This document shows positions 18,725 through 26,785 of a stretch of 64,000 nucleotides of DNA, piece after piece. This DNA is from Paraburkholderia phytofirmans OLGA172 (GTDB lineage Bacteria > Pseudomonadota > Gammaproteobacteria > Burkholderiales > Burkholderiaceae). Location: NCBI RefSeq assembly GCF_001634365.1, contig NZ_CP014579.1, positions 434,001 through 498,000 on the forward strand. Reading direction: 5' to 3'. Every line of letters begins with the position of its first letter. The stretch's first letter is position 1. The notes beneath the pieces were generated by a model. That model worked only from the letters and a program-made list of their open reading frames with translations, searched no databases and was not told the DNA's origin. The translations under genes and the position numbers were made by a program.

Positions 18725-19158
18725 GCCCAGCCGCCTCGCATCGCGTCGAGATACTGGCGCACGGCCACGAGATCGCTGATGTTGCCGGCCAGCATGCGGT
18801 CCAGCGCGCGGCGGCCGCCGAACGGCGGTGCGCTGTTGGGGCGCTTGATCCAGGTGTCGGCGGCGCTGGGCTGCGGCAGCAGGATTTGCAGCGCCTTATA
18901 GATGCCAAGCAGCAGCGACAGTCGCTCCAGCGTGTCGCGCCCCAGACGGGCTGTCTGCGGGGCGGATTTCCATTTGAAGTAGGTGGAGCGGCCCGGCGAA
19001 CCGAGTAACACGATCTGCTCTTCGGCGCTCAGGTCCCAGTCTCGCGCGATGTTGAAGAACGCGCGCAGGCCTGCCGCCGACATTTCCGTGAGCGTGGGTT
19101 CCGAAACCGGCGGGCGGATTGGCGGTTCGGGCCGGGTGGCGCGGGCAGCGTGAGCCAT
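18721..19158 (-). CDS. Xre/MbcA/ParS-type antitoxin (DUF2384)
   Basis: This 145-residue protein pairs with the RES toxin. A helix-turn-helix-like N-terminal region (about residues 25-90) precedes a C-terminal DUF2384 toxin-binding domain with the signature NSAPPFGGRRALDRMLAG and a final YLDAMRGGW. Family antitoxins block the toxin active site with the C-terminal domain and repress their own operon with the N-terminal one. It is translated first and overlaps the toxin by ATGA. The region upstream (19159-19270) is AT-rich and shared with the divergent exported-protein gene, so the autoregulated promoter most likely lies there. Confidence 0.88.
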   Translation of the reverse strand: MAHAARATRPEPPIRPPVSEPTLTEMSAAGLRAFFNIARDWDLSAEEQIVLLGSPGRSTYFKWKSAPQTARLGRDTLERLSLLLGIYKALQILLPQPSAADTWIKRPNSAPPFGGRRALDRMLAGNISDLVAVRQYLDAMRGGWA

Positions 19159-19270
19159 GAGCGGATGAGTCCTTATATGTACTTGAAATAAATATTAGTC
19201 TAAAAATGGATTTTTGCAAGAGAATATAATCCCGGCTCGTTATGACGCCGAAGATCGGGAGAAGCGGGAG

Positions 19271-19876
19271 ATGTGGGTTCGAGCGGTAGCAACGGCAGTT
19301 GCAGTGTGGTGTGTGTCCGGTGCGGCAATGGCTGCCGGTTATGCGGAAGTGTGGAATCCGCCGGAGTCGACCGGGCATATGGCGAAGCACACAAAGAAAA
19401 CGGCGGGTGCAGCCAAGGTCAAGCCTGCCGCCGGCGCGAAGGCGGGTTTGAAGCACGCGGCGAGCGCTCAACATGGCGCGCAGCGGGTTGCGGCGGCGTC
19501 GACGGGTGGCGTCAAGCCCGCAGCGCACGGCGGCGTGAAGAAGGTCGCGGCTAAGAATGTTGGCCACGGCGGCGTGGTCAAGGGCGCGGGCAAGCCCAAG
19601 TCGAAGGCAGCGGTGGTGGCGCAGGGTAAAAAGCCACATGCACAAATTGCTCAGGCGAAACCAGGTCAAGGCAGGATCATGCACGCCAACCTGGTTCAAG
19701 GCCATACAGCGCATGCTCGCGTGGTCAAGGTGGCGGCGAAAACCGGTGCGGCCAAACCGGCTGTCGTTCACACGAGCGCGCCTGCCAAGGCCGCAAACGT
19801 AATGGCGAGTCCCTCGGCCGCGACCGCTAATTCTGCAACCGCCAGCAGCGGCTCGTTGCCGCCGATCCTCCACTGA
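19271..19876 (+). CDS. Lys/Ala/His-rich basic exported protein, function unknown
   Basis: From the ATG at 19271 the product begins with a signal peptide (MWVRAVATAVAVWCVSGAAMAAG, cleavage likely after AMA). About 175 residues then follow, dominated by Ala, Lys, Gly, His and Val in irregular KPAA/KVAA-type repeats resembling histone H1 or periplasmic linker proteins. I chose this start over an upstream in-frame ATG because of the signal peptide and a GGGAG ribosome site nine bases upstream. I recognise no enzymatic domain. It could bind nucleic acid, envelope polymers or metals. It is divergent from the toxin-antitoxin pair, and its low complexity makes homology searches unreliable. Confidence 0.65.
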   Translation: MWVRAVATAVAVWCVSGAAMAAGYAEVWNPPESTGHMAKHTKKTAGAAKVKPAAGAKAGLKHAASAQHGAQRVAAASTGGVKPAAHGGVKKVAAKNVGHGGVVKGAGKPKSKAAVVAQGKKPHAQIAQAKPGQGRIMHANLVQGHTAHARVVKVAAKTGAAKPAVVHTSAPAKAANVMASPSAATANSATASSGSLPPILH

Positions 19877-19915
19877 CTTTCGGTTCAGGCGGCGTGCCGT
19901 TTGGGGTGATAAGCC

Positions 19916-20236
19916 TCACGCAGCCTTTCGCGGACGGCCGCCTTTCTTGCCGTTCTCGCGGGCAGCCGCCGATTTCGCCTCGGATTTCACGCTGCCGCCG
20001 CTGCGGCCGATATCGCGCATCCATGCCTTCGAGCCGAATACACCGTCGATAAGGCCATGCACCGACACGACGACATCGAGCGCCGGAAAAACGAGCGCCG
20101 AACCGAGACCGAAAATCTCAATCGAGCGCAAATCCGCTACCGTTGCGTTGTGCAAACCTTCGACATAGGCGATTGGCACCAGCCGCAACGTCTCCATCGA
20201 GCGCTTATCCCTCACCCGCGAATGCAAGGTCACCAC
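19916..20236 (-). pseudogene. DUF2442-like protein, N-terminus lost
   Basis: The translated minus-strand frame matches the central and C-terminal part of DUF2442 proteins: GLHNATVADLRSIEI, FPALDVVVSVHGLIDG and the basic tail AARENGKKGGRPRK. The usual first 20-25 residues, before the VPxAWF-like segment, seem replaced by an unrelated sequence. The open frame could still be translated from 20236 or 20197. It abuts a tautomerase gene that also lacks its 5' part, which suggests one deletion removed both starts. DUF2442 proteins are small, often gene-paired proteins of uncertain, possibly antitoxin-like, role. Family assignment is from memory of the motif. Confidence 0.5.
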
Positions 20237-20379
20237 AAAAGAAGGCGCTGTACAAGCGCATGGCGGAGGAACTGGCGGCGTCGCCGGGACTGCGACGAGA
20301 GGATGTGTTCATCAATCTCGTCGAAGTGCTGAAGGAGAACTGGTCGTTCGGAAATGGGATCGCGCAGTACGCGGTTTGA
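20227..20379 (+). pseudogene. tautomerase-family protein, C-terminal fragment only
   Basis: The frame encodes KKALYKRMAEELAASPGLRR followed by EDVFINLVEVLKENWSFGNG and ends IAQYAV. This is the C-terminal third of a 4-oxalocrotonate tautomerase-like protein of about 130 residues. The N-terminal part with the catalytic Pro1 is absent, and no plausible start lies upstream in frame except within unrelated sequence. The fragment is therefore non-functional. It is divergent from the truncated DUF2442 gene, and the two meet around 20200-20227. Confidence 0.75.
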
Positions 20380-20488
20380 GTGACTGACGAATGCGATCGG
20401 CGGCGCGCCATGTGCGCCGCCGTCAAGGGGCGCTGCATCGCTATAATGGTTCGCTGTCCTTTCCTAACCCACCGACCCTCCTGCCTCC

Positions 20489-21325
20489 ATGACATCCGAC
20501 CGCACCGATCCGCACCACGAAGCTCTCGAACTGGGCGGCTCCGTCTGGTTTCAGGCGGGCGCGCAAACGCTCGGCGGCGCGTCGCGGATCGCGCTGCTCG
20601 CGGCGATCGGCGAGACCGGTTCGATTACCAGCGCGGCGAAAGCTGTCGGCATGAGCTACAAGGGCGCGTGGGACGCCGTCGATACGATGAACAACCTCGC
20701 CGGCGAGCCGCTAGTCGTGCGCTCGACTGGCGGCAAAGGCGGTGGCGGCACCACGCTCACGCCGCGCGCGGTGAAGCTGATCGAGACGTTTCGGGCGGTC
20801 GAACGCGAGCATCGGCGCTTTCTCGAACGTGCGGGCGCGGCGATCGAAGGCTTTGCGACGGATTGGGATCTGATCGGCCGCATCGGCGTGAAAACGAGCG
20901 CGCGCAATCAGCTTTATGGAACGGTGTTGGCGATCACGCGCGGGACGGTCAACGATGAAGTGTCGCTGGCGCTGCCAGGCGGCCATACGATTGTCGCCGT
21001 AGTCACGCATGAAAGTACCGAGACGCTGGGACTCGCGCAGGGAGCGGCGGCGTTCGCGTTGATCAAGGCGTCGTGGGTGGTGCTGCTCGTCGAGGATGAA
21101 AGTGGCGCGCCGCTGAAGCTCTCGGCGCGCAATCAGTTGCGCGGCACCGTGCAGAGCGTGAAGCGCGGGGCGGTCAACGCGGAGGTGTCGTTGGTGCTGG
21201 ACGGCGGCGCGGTGATTGCCGCCGTTGTCACGAATCAGAGCGTCGATACGCTCGGGCTTGTGGAAGGCGGGACGGCGGTCGCTGTATTCAAGGCGTCGAG
21301 TGTGATTCTTGGGGTGAAGGATTGA
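20489..21325 (+). CDS. modE: molybdate-dependent transcriptional regulator ModE
   Basis: The N-terminal winged helix-turn-helix (about residues 25-110, with GSITSAAKAVGMSYKGAWDA and STGGKGGGGTTLTPRA) is the ModE signature. It is followed by two TOBE/Mop domains (about 130-200 and 205-275), each beginning SARNQLxGTV, which bind molybdate. In known bacteria ModE-molybdate represses the modABC transporter genes and tunes molybdoenzyme expression. The length of 278 residues is normal. No mod transport genes are visible next to it, so its targets are probably elsewhere. The start lacks an obvious ribosome site. Confidence 0.92.
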   Translation: MTSDRTDPHHEALELGGSVWFQAGAQTLGGASRIALLAAIGETGSITSAAKAVGMSYKGAWDAVDTMNNLAGEPLVVRSTGGKGGGGTTLTPRAVKLIETFRAVEREHRRFLERAGAAIEGFATDWDLIGRIGVKTSARNQLYGTVLAITRGTVNDEVSLALPGGHTIVAVVTHESTETLGLAQGAAAFALIKASWVVLLVEDESGAPLKLSARNQLRGTVQSVKRGAVNAEVSLVLDGGAVIAAVVTNQSVDTLGLVEGGTAVAVFKASSVILGVKD

Positions 21326-21447
21326 GTGAGCCAAGGGTTCTGGAGGGGCACAGGCTCTGACGTTATGGCACGCTGCGCACATGAAGCGGCACGCGGATTG
21401 CCGGACGTGGACTTCGGTTGCCGGACGAGCAATCGGTTGAGTGTGCT

Positions 21448-22149
21448 TCAGACGGCCGAGGAGTGCGGCGGCGTAAGCGTGTTGAGCGTTTGTGACAGCG
21501 GCGCCGTGGCGGGGCGTACGTCGCGCACGGACCTCCACTTGGCGCGGATGAACGGTCGCTCGTGACCGGACACCTTCAGCGCGATATGCGTGACCCAGCG
21601 TTGCGTCGGCACATGCACGCCGTGCATCAACAGCGCGAGGATCATCAGACTCGCGGTGACGGGCAACGCCGATAGCCGGCCCGGCTCCGCATTCCACGCC
21701 ATGCGCACGAAGAACAGCGCGGCCAGCGCGCCGACCAGGCAACCCGTGACGGCTTCAGACGGCGAGTGGGCGCTCAGCACGACGCGCGACAAGCCGACCG
21801 CGATGCCCGCGGCCAGACCCAGTATGACGCCAAGCAGACGAATTGCCGGACGCGCCGGCAGCAGCATCAGGAATAGTGCGACCGGATAGACGGCGGTAGA
21901 CAGCATGGCGTGACCGCTGACGCCGGTGAAATCCAGTTCGCGCACGCCAACGCCCCAGCCGAGGAAGGCCAGCTTGGTCACGGTCACAATGCCGATGGCC
22001 GCGCCAAGCAGCAGCAACCAGCCAGCAGCCATACGCCACGAGTAGCCGACCGCCAGCCAAAGTGCGATGGCGAACGCAAGCGGCAGCGTCATGCCGGCGC
22101 CGCCGAGGCTGGTGATCGAATACCACAGATGGACAGGTAAATCGGGCAT
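21448..22149 (-). CDS. PAP2-family membrane phosphatase
   Basis: This 233-residue protein has six likely membrane segments. PAP2 active-site motifs are in the expected places: a Lys-containing segment (TKLAFLGWGVGVRELDF), SGHAM in the middle, and SRVVLSAHSPSEAVTG. These give the His and Arg residues of type 2 phosphatidic acid phosphatases. The family dephosphorylates lipid phosphates such as undecaprenyl pyrophosphate or phosphatidic acid at the outer face of the inner membrane; the substrate here is unknown. The last 40 residues are hydrophilic and variable. It is convergent with modE and divergent from the esterase gene. Confidence 0.82.
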   Translation of the reverse strand: MPDLPVHLWYSITSLGGAGMTLPLAFAIALWLAVGYSWRMAAGWLLLLGAAIGIVTVTKLAFLGWGVGVRELDFTGVSGHAMLSTAVYPVALFLMLLPARPAIRLLGVILGLAAGIAVGLSRVVLSAHSPSEAVTGCLVGALAALFFVRMAWNAEPGRLSALPVTASLMILALLMHGVHVPTQRWVTHIALKVSGHERPFIRAKWRSVRDVRPATAPLSQTLNTLTPPHSSAV

Positions 22150-22507
22150 GGAAAAAGTGCGACCAAGGCCGCGTAGAATCGGGTTGGTGATGGTTTAACG
22201 CGCGACCGGCTTGAAGCGCCGACGCCGCAAAGGCGTATTCCGAAATTATTTACCTGCCAGTATAGACGGGTGCTTCGGGCCAGACTTGCTACGCGCCGGG
22301 CTTTTTGTGACGGGGCGTTGGCCGGCGAACAAGCTTTGCAAAGATTTGACGTTATTGCTGCTGCAAGGTTCTCCGATAGGAAAATTCGGTGCTCGACGGT
22401 GGTCCGGGCCTCCAGCATCGCATGAGGATTGGTGTTATTGTGCATTGCACAACAAAGCGTCGTTCTATCGAGCGTCACCTGTCCCCTTTTTGCGAGGTTA
22501 TCCGCCG
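22150..22507. other. divergent intergenic region between PAP2 and esterase genes
   Basis: An upstream open frame extends the esterase into this 358-base stretch, but it has no protein-like features. The region should hold both divergent promoters. The only distinct element is the 15-bp palindrome at 22438-22452. Confidence 0.5.
22438..22452. promoter_or_regulatory. TTGTGCATTGCACAA palindrome, candidate PhaR-type operator
   Basis: A perfect dyad (seven-base arms, one central base) with TGCATTGCA at its centre sits about 55 bases upstream of the esterase start. TGCA-rich dyads of this kind are, from memory, bound by the polyhydroxyalkanoate regulator PhaR. The downstream gene belongs to the PHB depolymerase family, which fits, but no PhaR gene is visible here. 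Confidence 0.45.
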
Positions 22508-23704
22508 ATGGCAAAAAGTCTATCGAAAATCTGGCTGCGCGGTCTCAAGCGGCTGCTCTCCATTCAAACCGAGCACGCCCACGCAACCACGAAGCGCGCC
22601 GCCACGCGGCCGGCACGCGTTGCCACCGCCAAGCCTTCGGCCAAGGCCCGTCCTGTCAAGCCAGTGGCCGCGCTGCGCGCATCCGCGAAACGCGAAGCGC
22701 CGCGAGCCGCCCCACGGGAGTCGCGGGTTCGTCCACGTGCTTCGGCATGGGCGAGCGGTTCGTGGACGCGCTCGTTCCATTCGGCGCCTGTGGCACCTGG
22801 GCGACTCGTCAACCACCTTCAGTATGGTTTGTATATCCCATCTGGCCATGCGCACGAGTCGATGCCGCTAGTGGTGATGCTGCACGGCTGCACCCAGTCG
22901 ATTGACGAATTCGCGGAAGGCACGCGGATGAACGTGCTCGCCGATCGCTTCGGCTTTGCCGTGGTGTATCCGGAACAGTCGAAGCATGTCCATTCGCATC
23001 GCTGCTGGCATTGGTACGACGCCAGCGACAGCGCCGGCGGCGCCGAGACGCGTGCGGTCGTCTCGCTGGTGGATTCGCTGGTTGCCCAGCATGGCTTTGA
23101 CAGCGAGCGTGTGTATGTCGCCGGAATCTCCGCCGGCGCCGGCTTGACGGCGCTTCTGGCCGTCAACTATCCGGAGCGTTTCGCCGCGGTTGCGCTGCAT
23201 TCCGGCCCTGCTTTCGGGGAGGCTCGCTCCGGCATTACGGCAATGGACGTGATGCGGCGTGGCGCGCGCCGCGAGCCGGCCGAGCTGGTCGACGAACTCG
23301 TTAATGTGGCCGAATACCCCGGCATGCCGGCCATCATTCTCCATGGCGACACCGACCATGTGGTCGCGCCGGTCAATGCGGACCAGTTGGCGGAGCAGTT
23401 TCTTCGCCTGAACCGGATCGTCGACGAGAAAGGCGTGCGTAAATCAGGTGAAGTCAAGGAAGACCGTAAGGGTGGCGTGGTGATGCGCGACTATCTGCGC
23501 GGCGGCCGGCGCGTGGTGCGGCTGTGCCGTGTGCAAGGGCTTGCGCACGCGTGGAGCGGCGGCGACGACGCCGTACCGTTCCATTCCGCCAAAGGTCCGG
23601 ACGCGAGCGCCATGGTGTGGGAATTCTTCAGGCACCAGCGCCGCACCGGCGCCGGCCGTATCGCTGAAAGCACCGCCGCAGAAGCCTCGGCGGCCGCACG
23701 CTGA
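22508..23704 (+). CDS. PHB depolymerase-family esterase
   Basis: This 398-residue alpha/beta hydrolase of the extracellular PHB depolymerase (type 1) / feruloyl esterase-like family has a basic, low-complexity N-terminal region of about 90 residues. It then has VVMLHGCTQ (oxyanion region, about 123-131), the nucleophile S208 in GISAG, an Asp/His region in LHGDTDHVV, and GLAHAWSGGD near the end. It has no clear signal peptide, so it may act on intracellular polymer or be exported another way. I chose the ATG at 22508 because the sequence upstream lacks protein character. The true substrate (PHB, polyester or feruloyl ester) is unproven. Confidence 0.82.
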   Translation: MAKSLSKIWLRGLKRLLSIQTEHAHATTKRAATRPARVATAKPSAKARPVKPVAALRASAKREAPRAAPRESRVRPRASAWASGSWTRSFHSAPVAPGRLVNHLQYGLYIPSGHAHESMPLVVMLHGCTQSIDEFAEGTRMNVLADRFGFAVVYPEQSKHVHSHRCWHWYDASDSAGGAETRAVVSLVDSLVAQHGFDSERVYVAGISAGAGLTALLAVNYPERFAAVALHSGPAFGEARSGITAMDVMRRGARREPAELVDELVNVAEYPGMPAIILHGDTDHVVAPVNADQLAEQFLRLNRIVDEKGVRKSGEVKEDRKGGVVMRDYLRGGRRVVRLCRVQGLAHAWSGGDDAVPFHSAKGPDASAMVWEFFRHQRRTGAGRIAESTAAEASAAAR

Positions 23705-23731
23705 GATTCGAACAACATTTCGAAATGAGCA

Positions 23732-23765
23732 TTGGCGCGACCCTAGGGTTTTCCCTATAATAGGG
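23732..23765 (+). promoter_or_regulatory. promoter of the DUF3563 gene with palindromic -10 region
   Basis: TTGGCG at 23732-23737 and a perfect TATAAT at 23756-23761 are 18 bases apart. The -10 box lies inside the perfect dyad CCCTATAATAGGG (23753-23765), and CCCTAGGG (23741-23748) lies in the spacer. The gene starts about 50 bases downstream. The dyads suggest an operator overlapping the promoter. Confidence 0.65.
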
Positions 23766-23811
23766 GTTATCCCTTAGGCGTTACCGCCTGAACTCATTGT
23801 CGAGGTTGACC

Positions 23812-23988
23812 ATGTATCTGCTTAGCCGCCTGTTTCTGTTTCTGACCAAATCGCCCGATCAACTCGCGAAAGAACGCGCTGACGCTTTCCTCGCAGAAGC
23901 GACCGATCTGTACGATCTGGAATTCCGTATGCGCAAGCTGGATCGTGAGGCAACCACTCGCCATCCGTCGTGGATGAGCCAGCACTAA
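23812..23988 (+). CDS. DUF3563 family small protein
   Basis: This 58-residue protein begins MYLLSRLFLFLTKSPDQLAK, continues with a helical segment rich in acidic and basic residues (DLYDLEFRMRKLDRE) and ends RHPSWMSQH. This matches the DUF3563 family common in Burkholderiales, whose role is not known to me. The ATG at 23812 has a GAGG ribosome site seven bases upstream. A strong promoter lies just ahead, so it is probably a well-expressed single gene. The first 14 residues are hydrophobic and could associate with the membrane. Confidence 0.82.
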   Translation: MYLLSRLFLFLTKSPDQLAKERADAFLAEATDLYDLEFRMRKLDREATTRHPSWMSQH

Positions 23989-24116
23989 GCTGCACAGGTT
24001 TGAAGCATCGGCATGTATTGAAGTGACGATCAGCACTGAAACGCGAGTAGCGACGGCAAACGGCGCATCTTTCAACACCTCTCGACATTCCTGATCAAAA
24101 CAATGTGAGCGGGCGC

Positions 24117-25616
24117 TTACTTGCCGAAGCGGGCAAGCGTACGCTGCCGCGCTTCAGCATGGTCGACGATCGGTGCGGGATAATCCTTGCCCAATATCAC
24201 ACCGAATTCCGCGAGCCGCTCCGCACCCGCCAGCCACGGAGCGTGAATCCATTTGGCCGGCAGCTTCGCAAGCTGGGGCAGATAGCGTTTGATAAAGCGC
24301 CCTTCGGCGTCGAATTTTTCGGATTGCGTGATCGGGTTGAAAATCCGGAAATACGGTTGCGCGTCGCATCCTGTCGATGCCGCCCATTGCCAGCCTCCGT
24401 TGTTCGCCGATAAATCGAAGTCGTTCAATTGTTCTGCGAAGTAGCGTTCGCCGAGCCGCCAGTCGACCCCCAGATCCTTCACCAGAAAACTCGCCGTCAC
24501 CATTCGCAGGCGGTTGTGCATGTAGCCGGTGCGGTTCAGTTGCAGCATTGCGGCGTCGACCAGCGGATAGCCGGTGCGGCCGTCGCACCACGCGGCATAC
24601 GCCTCGTCCGCTTCCGGGCCTTGCTCCCAGCGCAGCCGGTCGTACTCTTCCCTGAACGACGCGCCGGCCGCCAGCCTCGGATGATGCGAGAGGATCATGA
24701 AGTAGAAGTCCCGCCAGATCAGCTCCGAAAGCCACGTGGCCGAGCCTTGTCCGTCGGGCTGCAGTGAGCTCTCGTGCGCGAACCGCGCGAGCGTGCGGGT
24801 CGAGACCGTACCGAAGCGCAGATGCATCGACAGATAGCTCGGACCTTTGACGGCGGGAAAGTCGCGCCGGTCCTTGTAGCTGTCGATGCGGGTCATGAAG
24901 TCGTCGAGCAGACGTTGCGCGCCGCTCATGCCGGTGGGCAAGTTAAGCGCCGCGAGATTGCTCGGTGCGAAGCCGAGCTGGTCGAGCGTCGGCAACTGGC
25001 GGTCCAGCTTGGGCTGCAGTGCTGCCAGATGCTGCGCGTAGGTCTCGACCGGGTATGGTTTCAGATCGAACGCCGTCAGCTGCTTGAGCCATGCGTTCCT
25101 GTACGGCGTGAACACCGTGAACGGTTTGTTCTGGCCTGTCAGCACCTCATCACGCTCGAAAATCACCTGGTCTTTGAACGTCAGCCATTGGCGTCCAGCT
25201 TCGACAAGCCGCTCCCGCACCGCCTCGTCCCGCTCGATCGCGACCGGTTCGTAATCGTGATTCGTGAAGACCGCATCGACGCCGAGTTCGTTCGCGAGCC
25301 TCGGTACGAGATCGGCTGGATCGCCGTACAGCACGACGAGGGCGCCGCCCCTGGCGCGCAATGCTTCGTCCAGCTCGCCCAACGCAGCAAGAATGAACTC
25401 GATGCGGCGGTCCTGCGCCTGCGTCTCCGGATGGCGAGTTTGCCAGGCGTCGATCAGCGGTTGCAGGATCGTCGTGTCGAATACGAACACGCACCAGACG
25501 CGCTCGCAATGCTTGAGCGCGTAGTACAGCGCGGCGTTGTCCGTGTTGCGCAGGTCGCGGCGAAACCAGACCAGACCGGTATCGAAGGCGTCGTTCAGGC
25601 GCCGGATGCGTGTCAT
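24117..25616 (-). CDS. phrB: deoxyribodipyrimidine photo-lyase
   Basis: This 499-residue protein repairs UV-induced pyrimidine dimers using FADH- and blue light. The N-terminal photolyase domain begins LVWFRRDLRNTDNAALYYAL and would bind the antenna cofactor. The C-terminal FAD domain has the family features SYLSMHLRFGTVSTRTLARF, WRDFYFMILSHHP, TGYPLVDAAM, LNRTGYMHNRLRM and the segment LSANNGGWQWAASTGCDAQP, with the Trp residues used for electron transfer. It matches class I CPD photolyases in length and motifs. It is encoded just downstream of ohr in the same direction, separated by about 40 bases. Confidence 0.94.
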   Translation of the reverse strand: MTRIRRLNDAFDTGLVWFRRDLRNTDNAALYYALKHCERVWCVFVFDTTILQPLIDAWQTRHPETQAQDRRIEFILAALGELDEALRARGGALVVLYGDPADLVPRLANELGVDAVFTNHDYEPVAIERDEAVRERLVEAGRQWLTFKDQVIFERDEVLTGQNKPFTVFTPYRNAWLKQLTAFDLKPYPVETYAQHLAALQPKLDRQLPTLDQLGFAPSNLAALNLPTGMSGAQRLLDDFMTRIDSYKDRRDFPAVKGPSYLSMHLRFGTVSTRTLARFAHESSLQPDGQGSATWLSELIWRDFYFMILSHHPRLAAGASFREEYDRLRWEQGPEADEAYAAWCDGRTGYPLVDAAMLQLNRTGYMHNRLRMVTASFLVKDLGVDWRLGERYFAEQLNDFDLSANNGGWQWAASTGCDAQPYFRIFNPITQSEKFDAEGRFIKRYLPQLAKLPAKWIHAPWLAGAERLAEFGVILGKDYPAPIVDHAEARQRTLARFGK

Positions 25617-25658
25617 CGGAATCGCGGATCTAGACGAATGGCTCGTTAAGGCCGCGGC

Positions 25659-26078
25659 TTACGCGATTTGCAGGCGCACTGCGACGTTGTTGCGCGTGGC
25701 GTTCGAGTACGGGCACACCTGATGCGCCGCGTCGGCCAGTTCCTTGGCTGCAGCAGCAGCGAGGCCCGGCAAGGAGACGCGCAGATCGATGTCGAGTGCG
25801 AAGCCGCCGTTGTCGTTCGGGCCGATACCCACTTCTGCCGTAACTTGCGTGTCAGCCGGCAAAGTCTGCTTGCGCTGGCCGGCGACGAATTTCATCGCGC
25901 TCAGGAAACACGCCGAGTAGCCGGCTGCAAACAGTTGCTCCGGGTTGGTGCCCGCTGCGCCGGTGCCGCCCAGTTCACGCGGTGCCGCCAGCTTCACGTC
26001 CAACGCATTGTCCGACGATACGGCACGGCCGTCACGGCCACCAGTGCTGGTTGCGCTTACCTTGTAGAGAATGTTCAT
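25659..26078 (-). CDS. ohr: organic hydroperoxide resistance protein Ohr
   Basis: This 139-residue OsmC/Ohr-family peroxidase has the two redox cysteines at C57 (GYSACFLSAM) and C122 (HQVCPYSNATR) and the reactive-site Arg/Glu context of Ohr (PRELGGTGAAGTNPEQLF). It reduces organic hydroperoxides with a dithiol reductant, typically lipoylated proteins. It lies downstream of ohrR, the thiol-based repressor gene, and a palindromic operator precedes it. It is an Ohr rather than OsmC because of length, motif and neighbour. Confidence 0.94.
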   Translation of the reverse strand: MNILYKVSATSTGGRDGRAVSSDNALDVKLAAPRELGGTGAAGTNPEQLFAAGYSACFLSAMKFVAGQRKQTLPADTQVTAEVGIGPNDNGGFALDIDLRVSLPGLAAAAAKELADAAHQVCPYSNATRNNVAVRLQIA

Positions 26079-26182
26079 GGTGCTGCTCCTTTATCTGGGT
26101 TGTCAGGATCTGCATGTTTGCGGCTGGTTGCTTGCCCGCCGTTCTGGCGGAGCACTTTCGAAGCGGCATGTGGCAAAGATAG

Positions 26183-26201
26183 TGCACAAATAATTTGTGC
26201 A
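26183..26201. promoter_or_regulatory. candidate OhrR operator upstream of ohr
   Basis: TGCACAAATAATTTGTGCA is a perfect 8-3-8 palindrome about 105 bases upstream of the ohr start, followed by ACAAATTAATTTTTGCA, which extends the AT-rich repeat. OhrR proteins are known to bind AT-rich dyads overlapping the ohr promoter. A second, weaker TGCAAAT-CG-ATTGCGC element at about 26729-26744 lies upstream of ohrR. Confidence 0.75.
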
Positions 26202-26251
26202 CAAATTAATTTTTGCATCGTACCGATAGCGTGCTTTTTGAAACAGGCCGG

Positions 26252-26704
26252 CTAGTGGTCCATGTAATCGTTGAGCGTGGTGCGCAGGCGCGTTAGATCG
26301 TCGCGCAGACGGAGCAGGAATTCCGGCGTCTGCTGGGTCGCGCAGAAGATTTCTGCTGGCACTTCGCGTGCCTGACGCTTCAGTGCGGTGCCCACTCTGG
26401 TGAGCCGGATATAGACGAGCCGTTCATCTTCAACGCCGCGTACCCGTTCCAGGCAGCCCTGTGTTTCGAGACGTTTGAGCAGTGGCGTGACTGTTGCCGA
26501 GTCGAGATTCAGTCGCGCTGCGAGGTCTTTGACTGTGATGTCGTCGGCTTCCCAGAGCACCAGCATCGCCAGATATTGCGGATACGTGAGGTCGAGCTTG
26601 TCGAGCAGCGGCTTGTACGCTTTCGTCATCGCAAGCGAGGTCGAATAGAGTGCGAAGCAAAGTTGCTCGTCGAGCGTGAAGGGCAAGGCGGGACGCTGGG
26701 TCAT
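26252..26704 (-). CDS. ohrR: MarR-family peroxide-sensing repressor OhrR
   Basis: This 150-residue MarR protein has the reactive cysteine C16 (DEQLCFALYS) that senses organic hydroperoxides in OhrR. The winged helix-turn-helix spans about residues 50-105 (ITVKDLAARLNLDSATVTPL, followed by the wing region with ERVRGVEDERLVYI). A second Cys in EIFCAT could form the disulfide of the two-Cys type. Oxidised OhrR leaves the operator and derepresses ohr. The gene is upstream of ohr in the same direction, with the palindromic operator in the gap between them. Confidence 0.92.
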   Translation of the reverse strand: MTQRPALPFTLDEQLCFALYSTSLAMTKAYKPLLDKLDLTYPQYLAMLVLWEADDITVKDLAARLNLDSATVTPLLKRLETQGCLERVRGVEDERLVYIRLTRVGTALKRQAREVPAEIFCATQQTPEFLLRLRDDLTRLRTTLNDYMDH

Positions 26705-26785
26705 ATTGCATCTCGTGTAAAAAGAGCGTGCAAATCGATTGCGCGCAAACCATTGTGCCGCAAGTCGAGGTATTCAACCCGGCAT

